Source: an uncultured Ruminococcus sp.
GTDB taxonomy: Bacteria > Bacillota > Clostridia > Oscillospirales > Acutalibacteraceae
Assembly (NCBI GenBank): GCA_902784855.1
Contig: CACZWQ010000013.1
Location: 1-51,103, forward strand
Length of the DNA: 51,103 nt
Direction of reading: 5' to 3'
The notes under the pieces were generated by a model, which saw only the letters and a list, made by a program, of their open reading frames with translations, did not search any database and was not told the origin of the DNA. Made by a program: the position numbers and the translations under genes. This document shows positions 15,250 through 23,257 of the stretch, piece after piece. The first letter of the stretch is position 1. The number at the start of each line of letters is the position of its first letter.

Positions 15250-15440
15250 CTATTAGCGCCAGGACCGATCACGGTTGACGAGGATTGGCAGTTATCGAAA
15301 GACTCGGCGGATGCTGCCACGGCCAAGACAAGACACCGACAGACTGTTAGCCTATCATTTTGATATTGCTGTTTTGTGTTTTCAGTGGGTCGAAAGGGAG
15401 AAAAGAAAAAGCAGAATCAACACTGTAACAGAGGTTCTCC
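15250..15440 (+). ncRNA. glmS-class self-cleaving ribozyme in the leader of nagB
   Basis: The hallmark conserved blocks of the GlcN6P-dependent glmS ribozyme occur in the right order and spacing: AGCGCC at 15255-15260, GTTGACGAGG at 15274-15283, TTATCGA at 15292-15298 and TCGGCGGATG at 15304-15313. By analogy, cleavage would fall between A15255 and G15256. Stem P2.1 is visible as TGGCAG (15286-15291) with CTGCCA (15314-15319). P1 is very short (GACC/GGTT at 15263-15266 and 15273-15276). The core ends near CGGCC at 15320-15324; the accessory P3/P4 region extends to about 15440, with uncertain limits. In known cases GlcN6P triggers cleavage and lowers mRNA levels. The next gene is nagB, not glmS. 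Confidence 0.9.
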
Positions 15441-15499
15441 CGGCACGGTGACAATATTTTTCAAAAAATTTCAGGCGTTAGCCAAAGGAGAAATAGATC

Positions 15500-16291
15500 A
15501 TGAGAGTTGTTATTCAGGACAATTACGATAAAATGTGCAAGTGGGCCGCGAACTATATCGCGCAGAAAATCAAGAACCACAAGGAGGACCGTCCCTTTGT
15601 GCTCGGACTTCCCACCGGTTCCTCGCCGATCGGCGTTTACAAGGAGCTCTACACCATGAACCAAAAGGGCGAGCTTTCCTTCGCGAATGTCGTTACCTTC
15701 AACATGGACGAATATCTCGGACTGCCTCACGAGCATGATCAGAGCTACTGGTACTTCATGCACGACAATTTCTTCGATCATCTTGTCGACATGAAGCCCG
15801 AGAACATCAACATCCTCAACGGCATGACCGACGATCCCGAGGGTGAATGCGCGCGCTATGAGGAAAAGATCGCTTCCTACGGAGGCATCGACCTCTTCAT
15901 GGGCGGCATCGGCGTTGACGGCCACATCGCGTTCAACGAGCCCTTTACCAGCCTTGCGTCCCGCACCGGCGTGAGAAACCTCACCACCGACACCAGAATC
16001 GTCAACTCCCGTTTCTTCGGCAACGATCCCGAAGCGGTTCCCGCGCAGGCGCTTTCCGTCGGCGTCGGCACCGTTACCGATTCCAAGGAAGTGCTCATTC
16101 TGATCAACGGCCACAACAAGGCGAGAGCCCTTGCCGCCACCGTTGAGGGCAGCGTTTCGCACAAGTGGACCTGCTCTGCGCTGCAAATGCACAACGGCGC
16201 CATCATCGCCTGCGACGAGGCTGCCTGCGGCGAGCTGACCGTTGACACCTACAAATACTTCCTCGACATCGAAAAGAAGGAGAGACTTTAA
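15500..16291 (+). CDS. nagB: Glucosamine-6-phosphate deaminase/isomerase, first gene of the ribozyme-controlled operon
   Basis: The 263-residue protein aligns with NagB across its length: LGLPTGSSPIGVYKEL near residue 35, the catalytic loop TFNMDEYLGLP (Asp/Glu near 72-73), GIGVDGHIAFNEP (Asp, His and Glu near 138-148) and LASRTGVRNLT. All catalytic residues I can place are present. The SD AAAGGAG at 15484-15490 is well spaced to ATG 15500. NagB interconverts GlcN6P and fructose-6-phosphate plus ammonia. It is usually catabolic and kept with nagA or PTS genes. Here its neighbours are a GlmU-C-like acyltransferase and GlmM, and its leader carries a GlcN6P-sensing ribozyme. This argues, as inference, for the aminating biosynthetic direction. 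Its stop overlaps the next start by one base. Confidence 0.93.
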   Translation: MRVVIQDNYDKMCKWAANYIAQKIKNHKEDRPFVLGLPTGSSPIGVYKELYTMNQKGELSFANVVTFNMDEYLGLPHEHDQSYWYFMHDNFFDHLVDMKPENINILNGMTDDPEGECARYEEKIASYGGIDLFMGGIGVDGHIAFNEPFTSLASRTGVRNLTTDTRIVNSRFFGNDPEAVPAQALSVGVGTVTDSKEVLILINGHNKARALAATVEGSVSHKWTCSALQMHNGAIIACDEAACGELTVDTYKYFLDIEKKERL

Positions 16292-16938
16292 TGTACACCA
16301 TCACAGATCTGTATGATCTCGACCACACACTGGCGAAGGATTATCTTTCTCAGTTTACCTATCCTTGGGAGGCGCTGAAGGGCATCAAGGACTTCATCCT
16401 CGCGCTCGGTCCCACCCTCGGCGACGACTATGAGGAGGTTTCGGAGAACGTCTGGGTCCACAAGACCGCGACTGTTTTCCCCTCTGCCTATCTCGGCGCT
16501 CCCTGCATCATCGGTCCCGAGACCGAGGTCAGACACGGCGCGTTCATCCGCGGCTCGGCACTTGTCGGCGCAAACTGCGTTGTCGGCAACTCCGTCGAGC
16601 TCAAGAACGTCATCCTCTTTGACCATGTGCAGACCCCGCACTACAACTATGTCGGCGACTCCATTCTGGGCTACTACTCCCACATGGGCGCAGGCTCCAT
16701 CACCTCGAACGTCAAGTCCGACAAAAAGCTCGTTGTGGTCCACAACGGCACCGAGGCGATCGAAACAGGCGTGATGCTGGGCGACTATGTTGAGGTCGGC
16801 TGCAACGCGGTCTGCAACCCGGGCAGCGTGCTGGGCAGACACGTGAGCGTGTATCCCACCTCCTGTGTGCGCGGCGTGATCCCCGAGAACTGCATTTTCA
16901 AGAACAGCGGCGACATCGTAGAAAGGAAGGCTGACTGA
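16291..16938 (+). CDS. Left-handed beta-helix acyltransferase resembling the GlmU C-terminal domain
   Basis: This 215-residue protein (ATG 16291 overlapping the nagB stop, TAATG) has an N-terminal helical stretch of about 60 residues. Hexapeptide-repeat coils follow at about 60-200, including LGAPCIIGPETEVRHGAFIRG, VVGNSVELKNVILFDH and YVGDSILGYYSHMGAGS. The VELKNVILFDH...PHYNYVGDS...GAGS pattern is that of the acetyltransferase half of GlmU and of archaeal sugar-1-phosphate acyltransferases. There is no nucleotidyltransferase domain. The likely activity, by context with nagB and glmM, is N-acetylation of GlcN-1-P to GlcNAc-1-P. Similar proteins are often labelled UDP-GlcNAc pyrophosphorylase, but no Rossmann-type pyrophosphorylase motif is visible. 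Confidence 0.8.
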   Translation: MYTITDLYDLDHTLAKDYLSQFTYPWEALKGIKDFILALGPTLGDDYEEVSENVWVHKTATVFPSAYLGAPCIIGPETEVRHGAFIRGSALVGANCVVGNSVELKNVILFDHVQTPHYNYVGDSILGYYSHMGAGSITSNVKSDKKLVVVHNGTEAIETGVMLGDYVEVGCNAVCNPGSVLGRHVSVYPTSCVRGVIPENCIFKNSGDIVERKAD

Positions 16939-18287
16939 TGGGCAAGTATTTCGGAACCGACGGCTTCAGAGGCGAAGCCAACAAAAACCTGACCTTTGAG
17001 CATGCCGTGCAGATCGGTCGTTTCCTCGGCTGGTACTACGGCGCCAACATGGGCAAAAAGGCGAAGGTCGTCATCGGCAAGGACACCCGCCGTTCCTCCT
17101 ATATGTTTGAGTACGCCCTGTGCACGGGCTTGATGGCGAGCGGCGCCGACGCGTATATCATGCACGTCACCACCACACCGTCCGTCGCCTATATCACGCG
17201 TATCGACGACTTTGACTGCGGCATCATGATCTCCGCTTCTCACAACCCCTTCTATGACAACGGCATCAAGCTGCTCAACAGCAAGGGCGAGAAGATGGAG
17301 GAGGAGACGCTGCTCAAGGTCGAGGATTATATCGACGGCAAGCTGGAGATCCCCGTTGCCGAGAGAGAGCAGATCGGCCGCACCGTCGACTATGTCGCCG
17401 GCCGTAACCGCTATATCGGCTACCTCATCTCCATGAGCAAATACAGCTTCAAGGGCGTCAAGGTCGGTCTCGACGTCGCCAACGGCGCCGCATGGCAGAT
17501 CGCCAAGGGCGTGTTCGACGCGCTGGGCGCCAAGACCTATGTCATGAACGACAACCCCGACGGCTTCAACATCAACACCGACTGCGGCTCCACCCACATC
17601 AGCCATTTGCAGAAATTCGTTGTGGAAAAGGGTCTGGACATCGGCTTTGCCTATGACGGCGACGCCGACCGCTGCCTTGCAGTGGATGAGAAGGGCAACC
17701 TGATCACCGGCGACCACATCATCTACATCTACGGCTGCTACATGAAGGAGAGAGGCAAGCTCCTCAACAACAAGGTCGTCGCGACCGTGATGAGCAACTT
17801 CGGTTTCTTCAAGGCGCTGGAAAAGGTCGGCATCGAATGCGACAAGACCAAGGTCGGCGACAAGTATGTCTATGAGAACATGGTCAATACCGGCAACCGC
17901 ATCGGCGGCGAGGAGTCCGGTCACATCATCTTCTCTAAGTATGCCACCACCGGCGACGGCATTTTGACCTCTCTCAAGGTGATGGAGGTCATGCTGGCGA
18001 AGGAGAAGCCCCTCAGCGAGCTGGCGGCTCCCATGGTCATGTACCCGCAGGTGCTCAAGAATGTCCGCGTTGCCTCCAAGCCCGCGGCAAAGAACGATCC
18101 CGACGTGCAGGCTGAGGTCGAAAAGGTGACCGAGGCGCTGGGCGATACCGGTCGTATCCTCCTCAGAGAATCCGGCACCGAGCCTGTGATCCGCGTCATG
18201 GTCGAGGCAGGTACCAACGAGGAATGCGAGAAGTATGTCGATCAGGTCATCGACGTCATCCGCGCAAAGGGTCATATCGTTTCCTAA
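16938..18287 (+). CDS. glmM: Phosphoglucosamine mutase
   Basis: The 449-residue protein starts at ATG 16938, overlapping the previous stop by one base (TGATG). It has the alpha-D-phosphohexomutase domains: N-terminal KYFGTDGFRGEAN, active-site Ser loop MISASHNPFYDNGIK near 97-111, metal loop YDGDADRCLAVD near 238-249, sugar loop GGEESGHIIF near 322 and the C-terminal phosphate loop RESGTEPVIRVM. It converts GlcN6P to GlcN1P for UDP-GlcNAc and peptidoglycan synthesis. Together with NagB and the beta-helix acyltransferase it would cover three consecutive steps. The final uridylyl transfer is not encoded in the window. The operon ends at the terminator at 18304. Confidence 0.95.
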   Translation: MGKYFGTDGFRGEANKNLTFEHAVQIGRFLGWYYGANMGKKAKVVIGKDTRRSSYMFEYALCTGLMASGADAYIMHVTTTPSVAYITRIDDFDCGIMISASHNPFYDNGIKLLNSKGEKMEEETLLKVEDYIDGKLEIPVAEREQIGRTVDYVAGRNRYIGYLISMSKYSFKGVKVGLDVANGAAWQIAKGVFDALGAKTYVMNDNPDGFNINTDCGSTHISHLQKFVVEKGLDIGFAYDGDADRCLAVDEKGNLITGDHIIYIYGCYMKERGKLLNNKVVATVMSNFGFFKALEKVGIECDKTKVGDKYVYENMVNTGNRIGGEESGHIIFSKYATTGDGILTSLKVMEVMLAKEKPLSELAAPMVMYPQVLKNVRVASKPAAKNDPDVQAEVEKVTEALGDTGRILLRESGTEPVIRVMVEAGTNEECEKYVDQVIDVIRAKGHIVS

Positions 18288-18303
18288 ACTGTCAAATAAT
18301 CAT

Positions 18304-18336
18304 GCGCTCTGCCGCTTCTGCGGCGGGGCGCTTTTT
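18304..18336 (+). terminator. Rho-independent terminator after glmM
   Basis: A 12-bp stem (18304-18315 with 18320-18331, two G-U pairs, loop TTCT) is followed by TTTTT. Confidence 0.9.
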
Positions 18337-18398
18337 CCTTGCGGGCAAGAATCACAAAAAGAAAACCGTCGTATCCCGAATTTTTTGCAGGAATATGC

Positions 18399-18427
18399 TT
18401 GTATTTTAGCGTTTTCTTATGTATAAT
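18399..18427 (+). promoter_or_regulatory. Sigma-A promoter upstream of the membrane protein gene
   Basis: TTGTAT at 18399-18404, 17 bases, TATAAT at 18422-18427, about 60 bases before ATG 18488. Confidence 0.75.
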
Positions 18428-18487
18428 AAAATAGTGTGCAACTTAAGGTTTGCAGAATAACTTCAACTAACCTTTGGGGGAATGAAA

Positions 18488-19600
18488 ATGAATACCAAGA
18501 TGAAGGGGAGACTGTTTTCACTGGTGATGTGCGTTCTGGTAGCGGCTGCGTCCTGCGCGGCTGTCTTTGCCGCGGGACACACCATTGTTGTCGAGGAATG
18601 CGACAACCTCGAGCTGACGCTGCCTGACAACATGACATACGTGACGCGCTCCTCAGAGCCGGACGACAGTTATTTTTCCGAGCATAACGTCACCTACGAA
18701 GAGGTGCAGGAGGCGTTTGATGCGAGCGACAGCTACCTGCAGGCGATGGATGACGCCGACAAGCTGACGCTGACGCTCTCTTATTTACAGACGGGTGCCA
18801 GAGATTTCGGCGACCTGAGCGCAGCCGAGCTGTCCGCCATTTCCCGCGGCTTCATCGGCGGCACCGACCCCGACGTGCAGTATATCTCCAGCACGCAGGA
18901 CGAGGCGGGTCACGAGATGGTGTGGCTGTTCCTGAACATGAGCATCGGCGACAACAACAGCAAGGGCACTACGCAGTATCAGGCGACCACGGTCATCAAC
19001 GGCATGAACATCACCCTGACCCTTTACCGCAACGGCGGCAACGTGAAGGAGAGCGACTATGACGTGCTGGTGGAGATCGCGAGAAGCGTCAGGCCGCCGC
19101 AGGTGTTTGTGCTCAAAAGATTTCTCCCGTATATATTGATCGGGGTCGGTCTTGCGGCACTGATCCTGATCTTGGTTTTGATCGTCAAGAATATCAAAAA
19201 CGGCAGAGAGTCGCGTGACGCGAGGGCCGAAAACGACAGGATCCTCGAGGAACTGGCGATCATGTACCGTCAAAAGCGCGCCGTCGCACAGACGCGCAGC
19301 GCATCCGGCAGCACCGCTGCCTCCGGCGCAGGAAGCAACAGCGCCGCGCCGCAGCAGTACGAGGATATTTTCGCCAACAGCGCCGACAGCAAGCCCGCTG
19401 CGCAGAAGCCTGTCAAGGATGTGCCGGTTCAGCAGGAGACTGAGAAGAAACCCGCCGTCAAGCAGGCGCCGGTCAAGAAAAAGCGCGTGGATGTTGACGC
19501 GCTGCTCGCAGAAGAATTCGGCGATGAAGAATCTGTCAATTACGACGACGATATCCCGCGCAAGTATTCCGACGAGGATATCGAGCGTCTGTTGAGCTGA
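18488..19600 (+). CDS. Single-pass membrane protein with extracytoplasmic domain and charged cytoplasmic tail; function unknown
   Basis: ATG 18488 is preferred over 18482 because the TTGGGGG SD ends at 18480. The 370-residue product has a signal peptide (KGRLFSLVMCVLVAAASC). An extracytoplasmic domain of about 180 residues follows, with few charges near LTLTLYRNGG, then one membrane helix (FLPYILIGVGLAALILILVLIVKNI, near 214-240). The cytoplasmic tail runs from a basic juxtamembrane stretch through Ala/Pro/Lys-rich disordered sequence to an acidic end (LLAEEFGDEESVNYDDD...). I do not recognise a family. The next gene follows after 112 bases and may be cotranscribed. The tail motif VDALLAEEFG with flanking Lys suggests protein-protein contact, which is inference. 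Confidence 0.7.
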   Translation: MNTKMKGRLFSLVMCVLVAAASCAAVFAAGHTIVVEECDNLELTLPDNMTYVTRSSEPDDSYFSEHNVTYEEVQEAFDASDSYLQAMDDADKLTLTLSYLQTGARDFGDLSAAELSAISRGFIGGTDPDVQYISSTQDEAGHEMVWLFLNMSIGDNNSKGTTQYQATTVINGMNITLTLYRNGGNVKESDYDVLVEIARSVRPPQVFVLKRFLPYILIGVGLAALILILVLIVKNIKNGRESRDARAENDRILEELAIMYRQKRAVAQTRSASGSTAASGAGSNSAAPQQYEDIFANSADSKPAAQKPVKDVPVQQETEKKPAVKQAPVKKKRVDVDALLAEEFGDEESVNYDDDIPRKYSDEDIERLLS

Positions 19601-19712
19601 TATACGACAGCTGTTCCCGACGCAGGCTGCAGGTCTTTAGGATACGGGAACGGCGAGGTTGGCAGCCTGCACAGCAACGGCGCATACCGCCGTTGGGGAG
19701 GAGGACGAGTAC

Positions 19713-20888
19713 GTGGCTGAGAGTTTCAATGAATACGCGCCCGACGCGCAGGAGATATACAATGCGTATATCGTGATCACGGACGAGGTCGATGACCAAG
19801 CACCCGCGTTCCGCGAAGCCGTCGAAGAGGTGCTGAACAGCGAGCCTGTCGGTGACGAGCCGTTTGCGGAAGTGAATGACAGCGAGGGCACCGAACCGGA
19901 CGAAGAAGGAGACTTCTATGTCGTGGAGCCCGAGTATGACGAGCCTGTCGGAGAGGTATTCGACGAGGAGCCGGAAGCGGAAGCCGAGGAAGCGATCGAA
20001 GAAGTCGCGGACGGGGAACCGGAACCCGAGGAAGCGGCGGAGGAAGTCACGGACGAGGAAGCCGAGACGGAGGAGCCGATCGAAGCCGCTGCGGAAGAGG
20101 AATCGGAGCCCGAGGAAGCGGCGGAGGAAGTCGCAGACGCAGTACCCGAAGCCGAGGAACCGATCGAAGCCGCTGCGGAAGAGGAACCGGAACCCGAGGA
20201 AACAGCGGAGGAAGTCACGGACGAGGAAACCGAGACCGAAGAACCGAATGAGGAACCCGTTCCCGTTGCAGCGATCGCAGTCGAGGACGACGATTTTATC
20301 CATCTTCCCGCAGAGGAATGCGGCGACGAGGAATTCTTTGAAAAGACGCTCGCAGAGGAGGAGACTCCCAAGCTGGAGATCGTCGTCGATAATGTGTCGC
20401 CCGCTCCCGAAACGCCTCCCGAAGAAAGCTTTGAGGACAGCGACGATTTCTTTGAAGAAAAGCCGCAGCGCATCATGGGCGTCATCAGCAGCCGCGAGAT
20501 CGAGGAAGCGGAGGACTATGACGTTATCGGCGAGGAAGAACAGCGCGCCGAAACCGTGAAGCGGCAAGCGCCGTCTCCGGAAGTGCACGCAGAGGAAGCG
20601 GACGAGGATGAAGCGGCGGCAAAAGCCGGTTCCGAGCTGCTGGCAAAGATCGGCGCCGCTATCAAGCAGTTTTTCATCCATCTGGGCTACTTCTTTACCA
20701 ATCTCCGGCGCGCCGTCAAGCGCCGCCATGCGATCAAAAAGCGCAAAAGAGCCGAAGAAGAACGCCGCCTGCGCGAGGAGGAGCGCCGCCGTCAGGAGCG
20801 CATCCGCCGCGCCGAGCGTGAAAGACAGCGCGACGCCAACGGTCTGGTGCAGGTGCACCGCCGCGATGAACGCCGTGACCGGCGATAA
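19713..20888 (+). CDS. Disordered protein with a Glu-rich acidic region and a basic Arg-rich C-terminus; function unknown
   Basis: The start is set at GTG 19713, 8 bases after the strong SD GGGGAGGAGG (19695-19704); a TTG at 19659 in the same frame lacks such a site. The 391-residue product has an acidic part (residues about 1-285), with Glu/Ala/Pro repeats of 28 residues near 105-180. A short hydrophobic/aromatic segment follows (IGAAIKQFFIHLGYFFTNL, near 312-330), then a very basic coiled-coil-like tail of RR/EE-rich heptads (EERRLREEERRRQERIRRAE) up to the end. It has no signal peptide. No family is recognised. The bipolar charge could favour self-association or contact with nucleic acid or membrane. 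It may act with the membrane protein encoded just upstream. Confidence 0.65.
   Translation: MAESFNEYAPDAQEIYNAYIVITDEVDDQAPAFREAVEEVLNSEPVGDEPFAEVNDSEGTEPDEEGDFYVVEPEYDEPVGEVFDEEPEAEAEEAIEEVADGEPEPEEAAEEVTDEEAETEEPIEAAAEEESEPEEAAEEVADAVPEAEEPIEAAAEEEPEPEETAEEVTDEETETEEPNEEPVPVAAIAVEDDDFIHLPAEECGDEEFFEKTLAEEETPKLEIVVDNVSPAPETPPEESFEDSDDFFEEKPQRIMGVISSREIEEAEDYDVIGEEEQRAETVKRQAPSPEVHAEEADEDEAAAKAGSELLAKIGAAIKQFFIHLGYFFTNLRRAVKRRHAIKKRKRAEEERRLREEERRRQERIRRAERERQRDANGLVQVHRRDERRDRR
20025..20252 (+). repeat. 84-base repeats in the acidic protein gene
   Basis: CCCGAGGAAGCGGCGGAGGA-type starts recur at 20025, 20109 and 20193, a period of 84 bases (28 residues). The third copy is diverged. It encodes Glu-rich segments such as EPEEAAEEVTDEE. 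Confidence 0.85.
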
Positions 20889-20897
20889 GGAGCTGCT

Positions 20898-22166
20898 ATG
20901 GATCTGTTGATAAAGAACGCGCATGTCGTATCTCCCGCCGACGGGCTGGACGGCATGGCGGATATTTTGATACGCGACGGCAAGATCGCGCAGATCGGAG
21001 ATGCGTTGCCCCAAAACGGCGAGGTCATCGACGCGCAGGGCTTGACCGCCATCCCGGGCTTGGTCGACATGCACGTCCATCTCCGCGACCCCGGGCAGAC
21101 CGCCAAGGAAGATATCCTCACGGGCTGCAACGCGGCAGCCGCAGGCGGTGTGACAAGCCTGCTGTGCATGCCCAACACGAACCCGACGGTCGACAATGCG
21201 GAAACCGTCCGATATATTTTAGATAAAGCAAAAAATGCAAGCGCCAAGGTCTATGTCGCCGCAAGCATCACCAAGGGACTCAAAAGCGCAGAGCCCACCG
21301 ACCTCGAAGCATTGCGGGCGGCGGGCGCTGTCGGTCTCAGCGACGACGGCAGACCGGTCGAGAATACCAAGCTGCTGCGCGACGCGATGAAACAAGCTCC
21401 GGCACTCGGCATGACGGTCGTTGCGCACTGCGAGGACTTGTTCCTCGCGGACGGCGGCAAGATCAACGAGGGCGAGGTCTCCGCGCAGCTCGGCGTCAAG
21501 GGTATCCCCGCAGCCGCCGAGGACTGCGGCACCGCCAGAGAGATCGCGCTGGCGGCAGCGGAAAACGTGCCCGTCCATATCTGCCACGTCAGCACCAAAA
21601 CGAGCGTGGCGCTGATACGCGACGCCAAACGGCGCGGCGTGCAGGTGACGGCAGAGACCGCGCCGCACTATTTCTCGCTCACCGAGCGCGAGCTGCTCAA
21701 ACGCGACGCCGACTACCGCATGAATCCGCCGCTGCGCACCGCAGCCGACGTCCACGCCGTCATCCACGGCTTGGCGGACGGCACGCTCGACTGCATCGCC
21801 ACCGACCACGCCCCGCACACCGCCGAGGAAAAAGCCGATTTTGAGCAATCCCCCAACGGCTCCATCGGCATGGAGACCTCCTTTGCCGCGGCAAACACCT
21901 ATCTGGTCAAGGCGGGCATCCTGCCCTTTGCGGAGCTGGTGCGCAAGATGTCGCTCAATCCCGCGCGGATCCTCGGCATCGATGCCGGAACCCTGTCGCC
22001 CGGCGCGCCCGCCGATATCGTCCTCGTCGACCCCGACGAGAAATGGACGGTCGACCCCGACGCGCTGCACGGCAAAAGCAAAAACACGCCGTTCAAGGGC
22101 ATGACCCTCACAGGCAGGGTGAAGCTGACGCTGCTCGACGGCAAACCGGTATATACTTGTTCATAA
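20898..22166 (+). CDS. pyrC: Dihydroorotase
   Basis: The 422-residue protein is a type I dihydroorotase: metal-binding MHVHLRDPGQTAKEDI near residues 54-70, conserved LLCMPNTNPTVD, LSDDGRPV, VAHCED, ICHVST and catalytic CIATDHAPH near 300. It closes the ring of N-carbamoyl-L-aspartate to dihydroorotate in pyrimidine synthesis, in the cytoplasm with zinc. ATG 20898 follows an AAGGAGC SD that overlaps the end of the preceding gene, so the two genes may be cotranscribed although their functions look unrelated. pyrF lies two genes downstream. Confidence 0.95.
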   Translation: MDLLIKNAHVVSPADGLDGMADILIRDGKIAQIGDALPQNGEVIDAQGLTAIPGLVDMHVHLRDPGQTAKEDILTGCNAAAAGGVTSLLCMPNTNPTVDNAETVRYILDKAKNASAKVYVAASITKGLKSAEPTDLEALRAAGAVGLSDDGRPVENTKLLRDAMKQAPALGMTVVAHCEDLFLADGGKINEGEVSAQLGVKGIPAAAEDCGTAREIALAAAENVPVHICHVSTKTSVALIRDAKRRGVQVTAETAPHYFSLTERELLKRDADYRMNPPLRTAADVHAVIHGLADGTLDCIATDHAPHTAEEKADFEQSPNGSIGMETSFAAANTYLVKAGILPFAELVRKMSLNPARILGIDAGTLSPGAPADIVLVDPDEKWTVDPDALHGKSKNTPFKGMTLTGRVKLTLLDGKPVYTCS

Positions 22167-22170
22167 GAAT

Positions 22171-22207
22171 TCATGCGCAAATTGGTTCACAATTTGCGCA
22201 TGATTTT
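22171..22207 (+). terminator. Hairpin after pyrC
   Basis: CATGCGCAAATTG (22172-22184) pairs perfectly with CAATTTGCGCATG (22190-22202), loop GTTCA, followed by ATTTTAG. The U-run is short, so read-through into the aldolase gene is possible. Confidence 0.75.
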
Positions 22208-22239
22208 AGATAAGATAATCCCAACAAGGATGTGATTTT

Positions 22240-23220
22240 ATGGCACAGAAAGGTAATCTTTTATCCGTCAGACGCGATATCCGCGTCGTCGACGCAACCA
22301 TCCGCGACGGAGGTCTCTGCAACGACTTCCGTTTCACCGACGACTTTGTCCGCGACCTCTACAAGGCGAATCTCAAGGCAGGCGTCGATTACATGGAGTT
22401 CGGCTACAAGGCGAGCCGCGAGATCTTCGACGAGGACGATTTCGGCAAGTGGAAGTTCTGTAAGGACGACGACATCCGCGCGATCGTCGGCGAAAACAAC
22501 ACCAAGATGAAGATCGCCGTCATGGCGGACGTGGGCAGGACAGAGTTTGAGGAGGACATCATCCCCAAGAACGAGAGCCCGATCGATTTGGTGCGCATCG
22601 CCACCTACATCAACACCATCCCCGCCGCCGTCGAGATGATCGAATACTGCGCAAAGCAGGGGTATGAGACCACCATCAACATCATGGCAATCTCCAAGGC
22701 GCGCACCGAGGATCTGAAAACCGCGCTGGAGATACTGGGCCAGACGCCCGTCTCCTGCTTCTACATCGTCGACAGCTACGGCTCCCTCTACCCCGAGGAG
22801 GCGCGCCGCTATGCCGAGATGTACGGCGAGATAGCCGAGAAATACGGCAAGCTCACGGGCATCCACGCCCACAACAACCAGCAGCTCGCTTTCGCGAACA
22901 CCATCGAAGCGATGGCATACGGCGCCAGCTATCTGGACGCGACCGTCGACGGCATGGGCAGAGGCGCGGGCAACTGCGCGCTGGAGCTGCTGCTCGGCTT
23001 CCTGAAAAACCCGAAATACAAGGTCAACCCCATCATCCGCATGATGCAGAACCACATGACCAAGCTTCAGGAAGAGGGCGTCAAATGGGGCTATGACATC
23101 CCCTACATGCTCACGGGTCAGTACAACACCCATCCCCGTCCCGCCATCCAGTTCATTCAGGACGGCAGAAAGGACTACTATAAATTCGCGAACGACCTGT
23201 ACGACATCATCAACTCGTAA
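22240..23220 (+). CDS. DRE-TIM metallolyase/aldolase-family protein, substrate unknown
   Basis: The 326-residue protein begins at ATG 22240 after AAGGATG. It has the DRE-TIM signature VVDATIRDGGLCNDF (Asp-Arg-Glu triad start; compare DxTLRDGG of 4-hydroxy-2-oxovalerate aldolases and HMG-CoA lyases). The divalent metal site HAHNN lies near residue 208 and a Gly-rich VDGMGRGAGNCALELLLGF near 240. The C-terminal part is shorter than in isopropylmalate synthases, so it is an aldolase-type member. The substrate is not evident. Its place between pyrC and pyrF is unusual and may be only positional. Confidence 0.8.
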   Translation: MAQKGNLLSVRRDIRVVDATIRDGGLCNDFRFTDDFVRDLYKANLKAGVDYMEFGYKASREIFDEDDFGKWKFCKDDDIRAIVGENNTKMKIAVMADVGRTEFEEDIIPKNESPIDLVRIATYINTIPAAVEMIEYCAKQGYETTINIMAISKARTEDLKTALEILGQTPVSCFYIVDSYGSLYPEEARRYAEMYGEIAEKYGKLTGIHAHNNQQLAFANTIEAMAYGASYLDATVDGMGRGAGNCALELLLGFLKNPKYKVNPIIRMMQNHMTKLQEEGVKWGYDIPYMLTGQYNTHPRPAIQFIQDGRKDYYKFANDLYDIINS

Positions 23221-23257
23221 GGCGGAGAACCGCCGATCACAAAACGGAGGTATTTCA

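Noticed and set aside
15500-16291. Calling the first ribozyme-controlled gene glmS
   Set aside because: The protein has 263 residues with NagB catalytic motifs and lacks the N-terminal glutaminase (Cys1) and SIS domains of GlmS.
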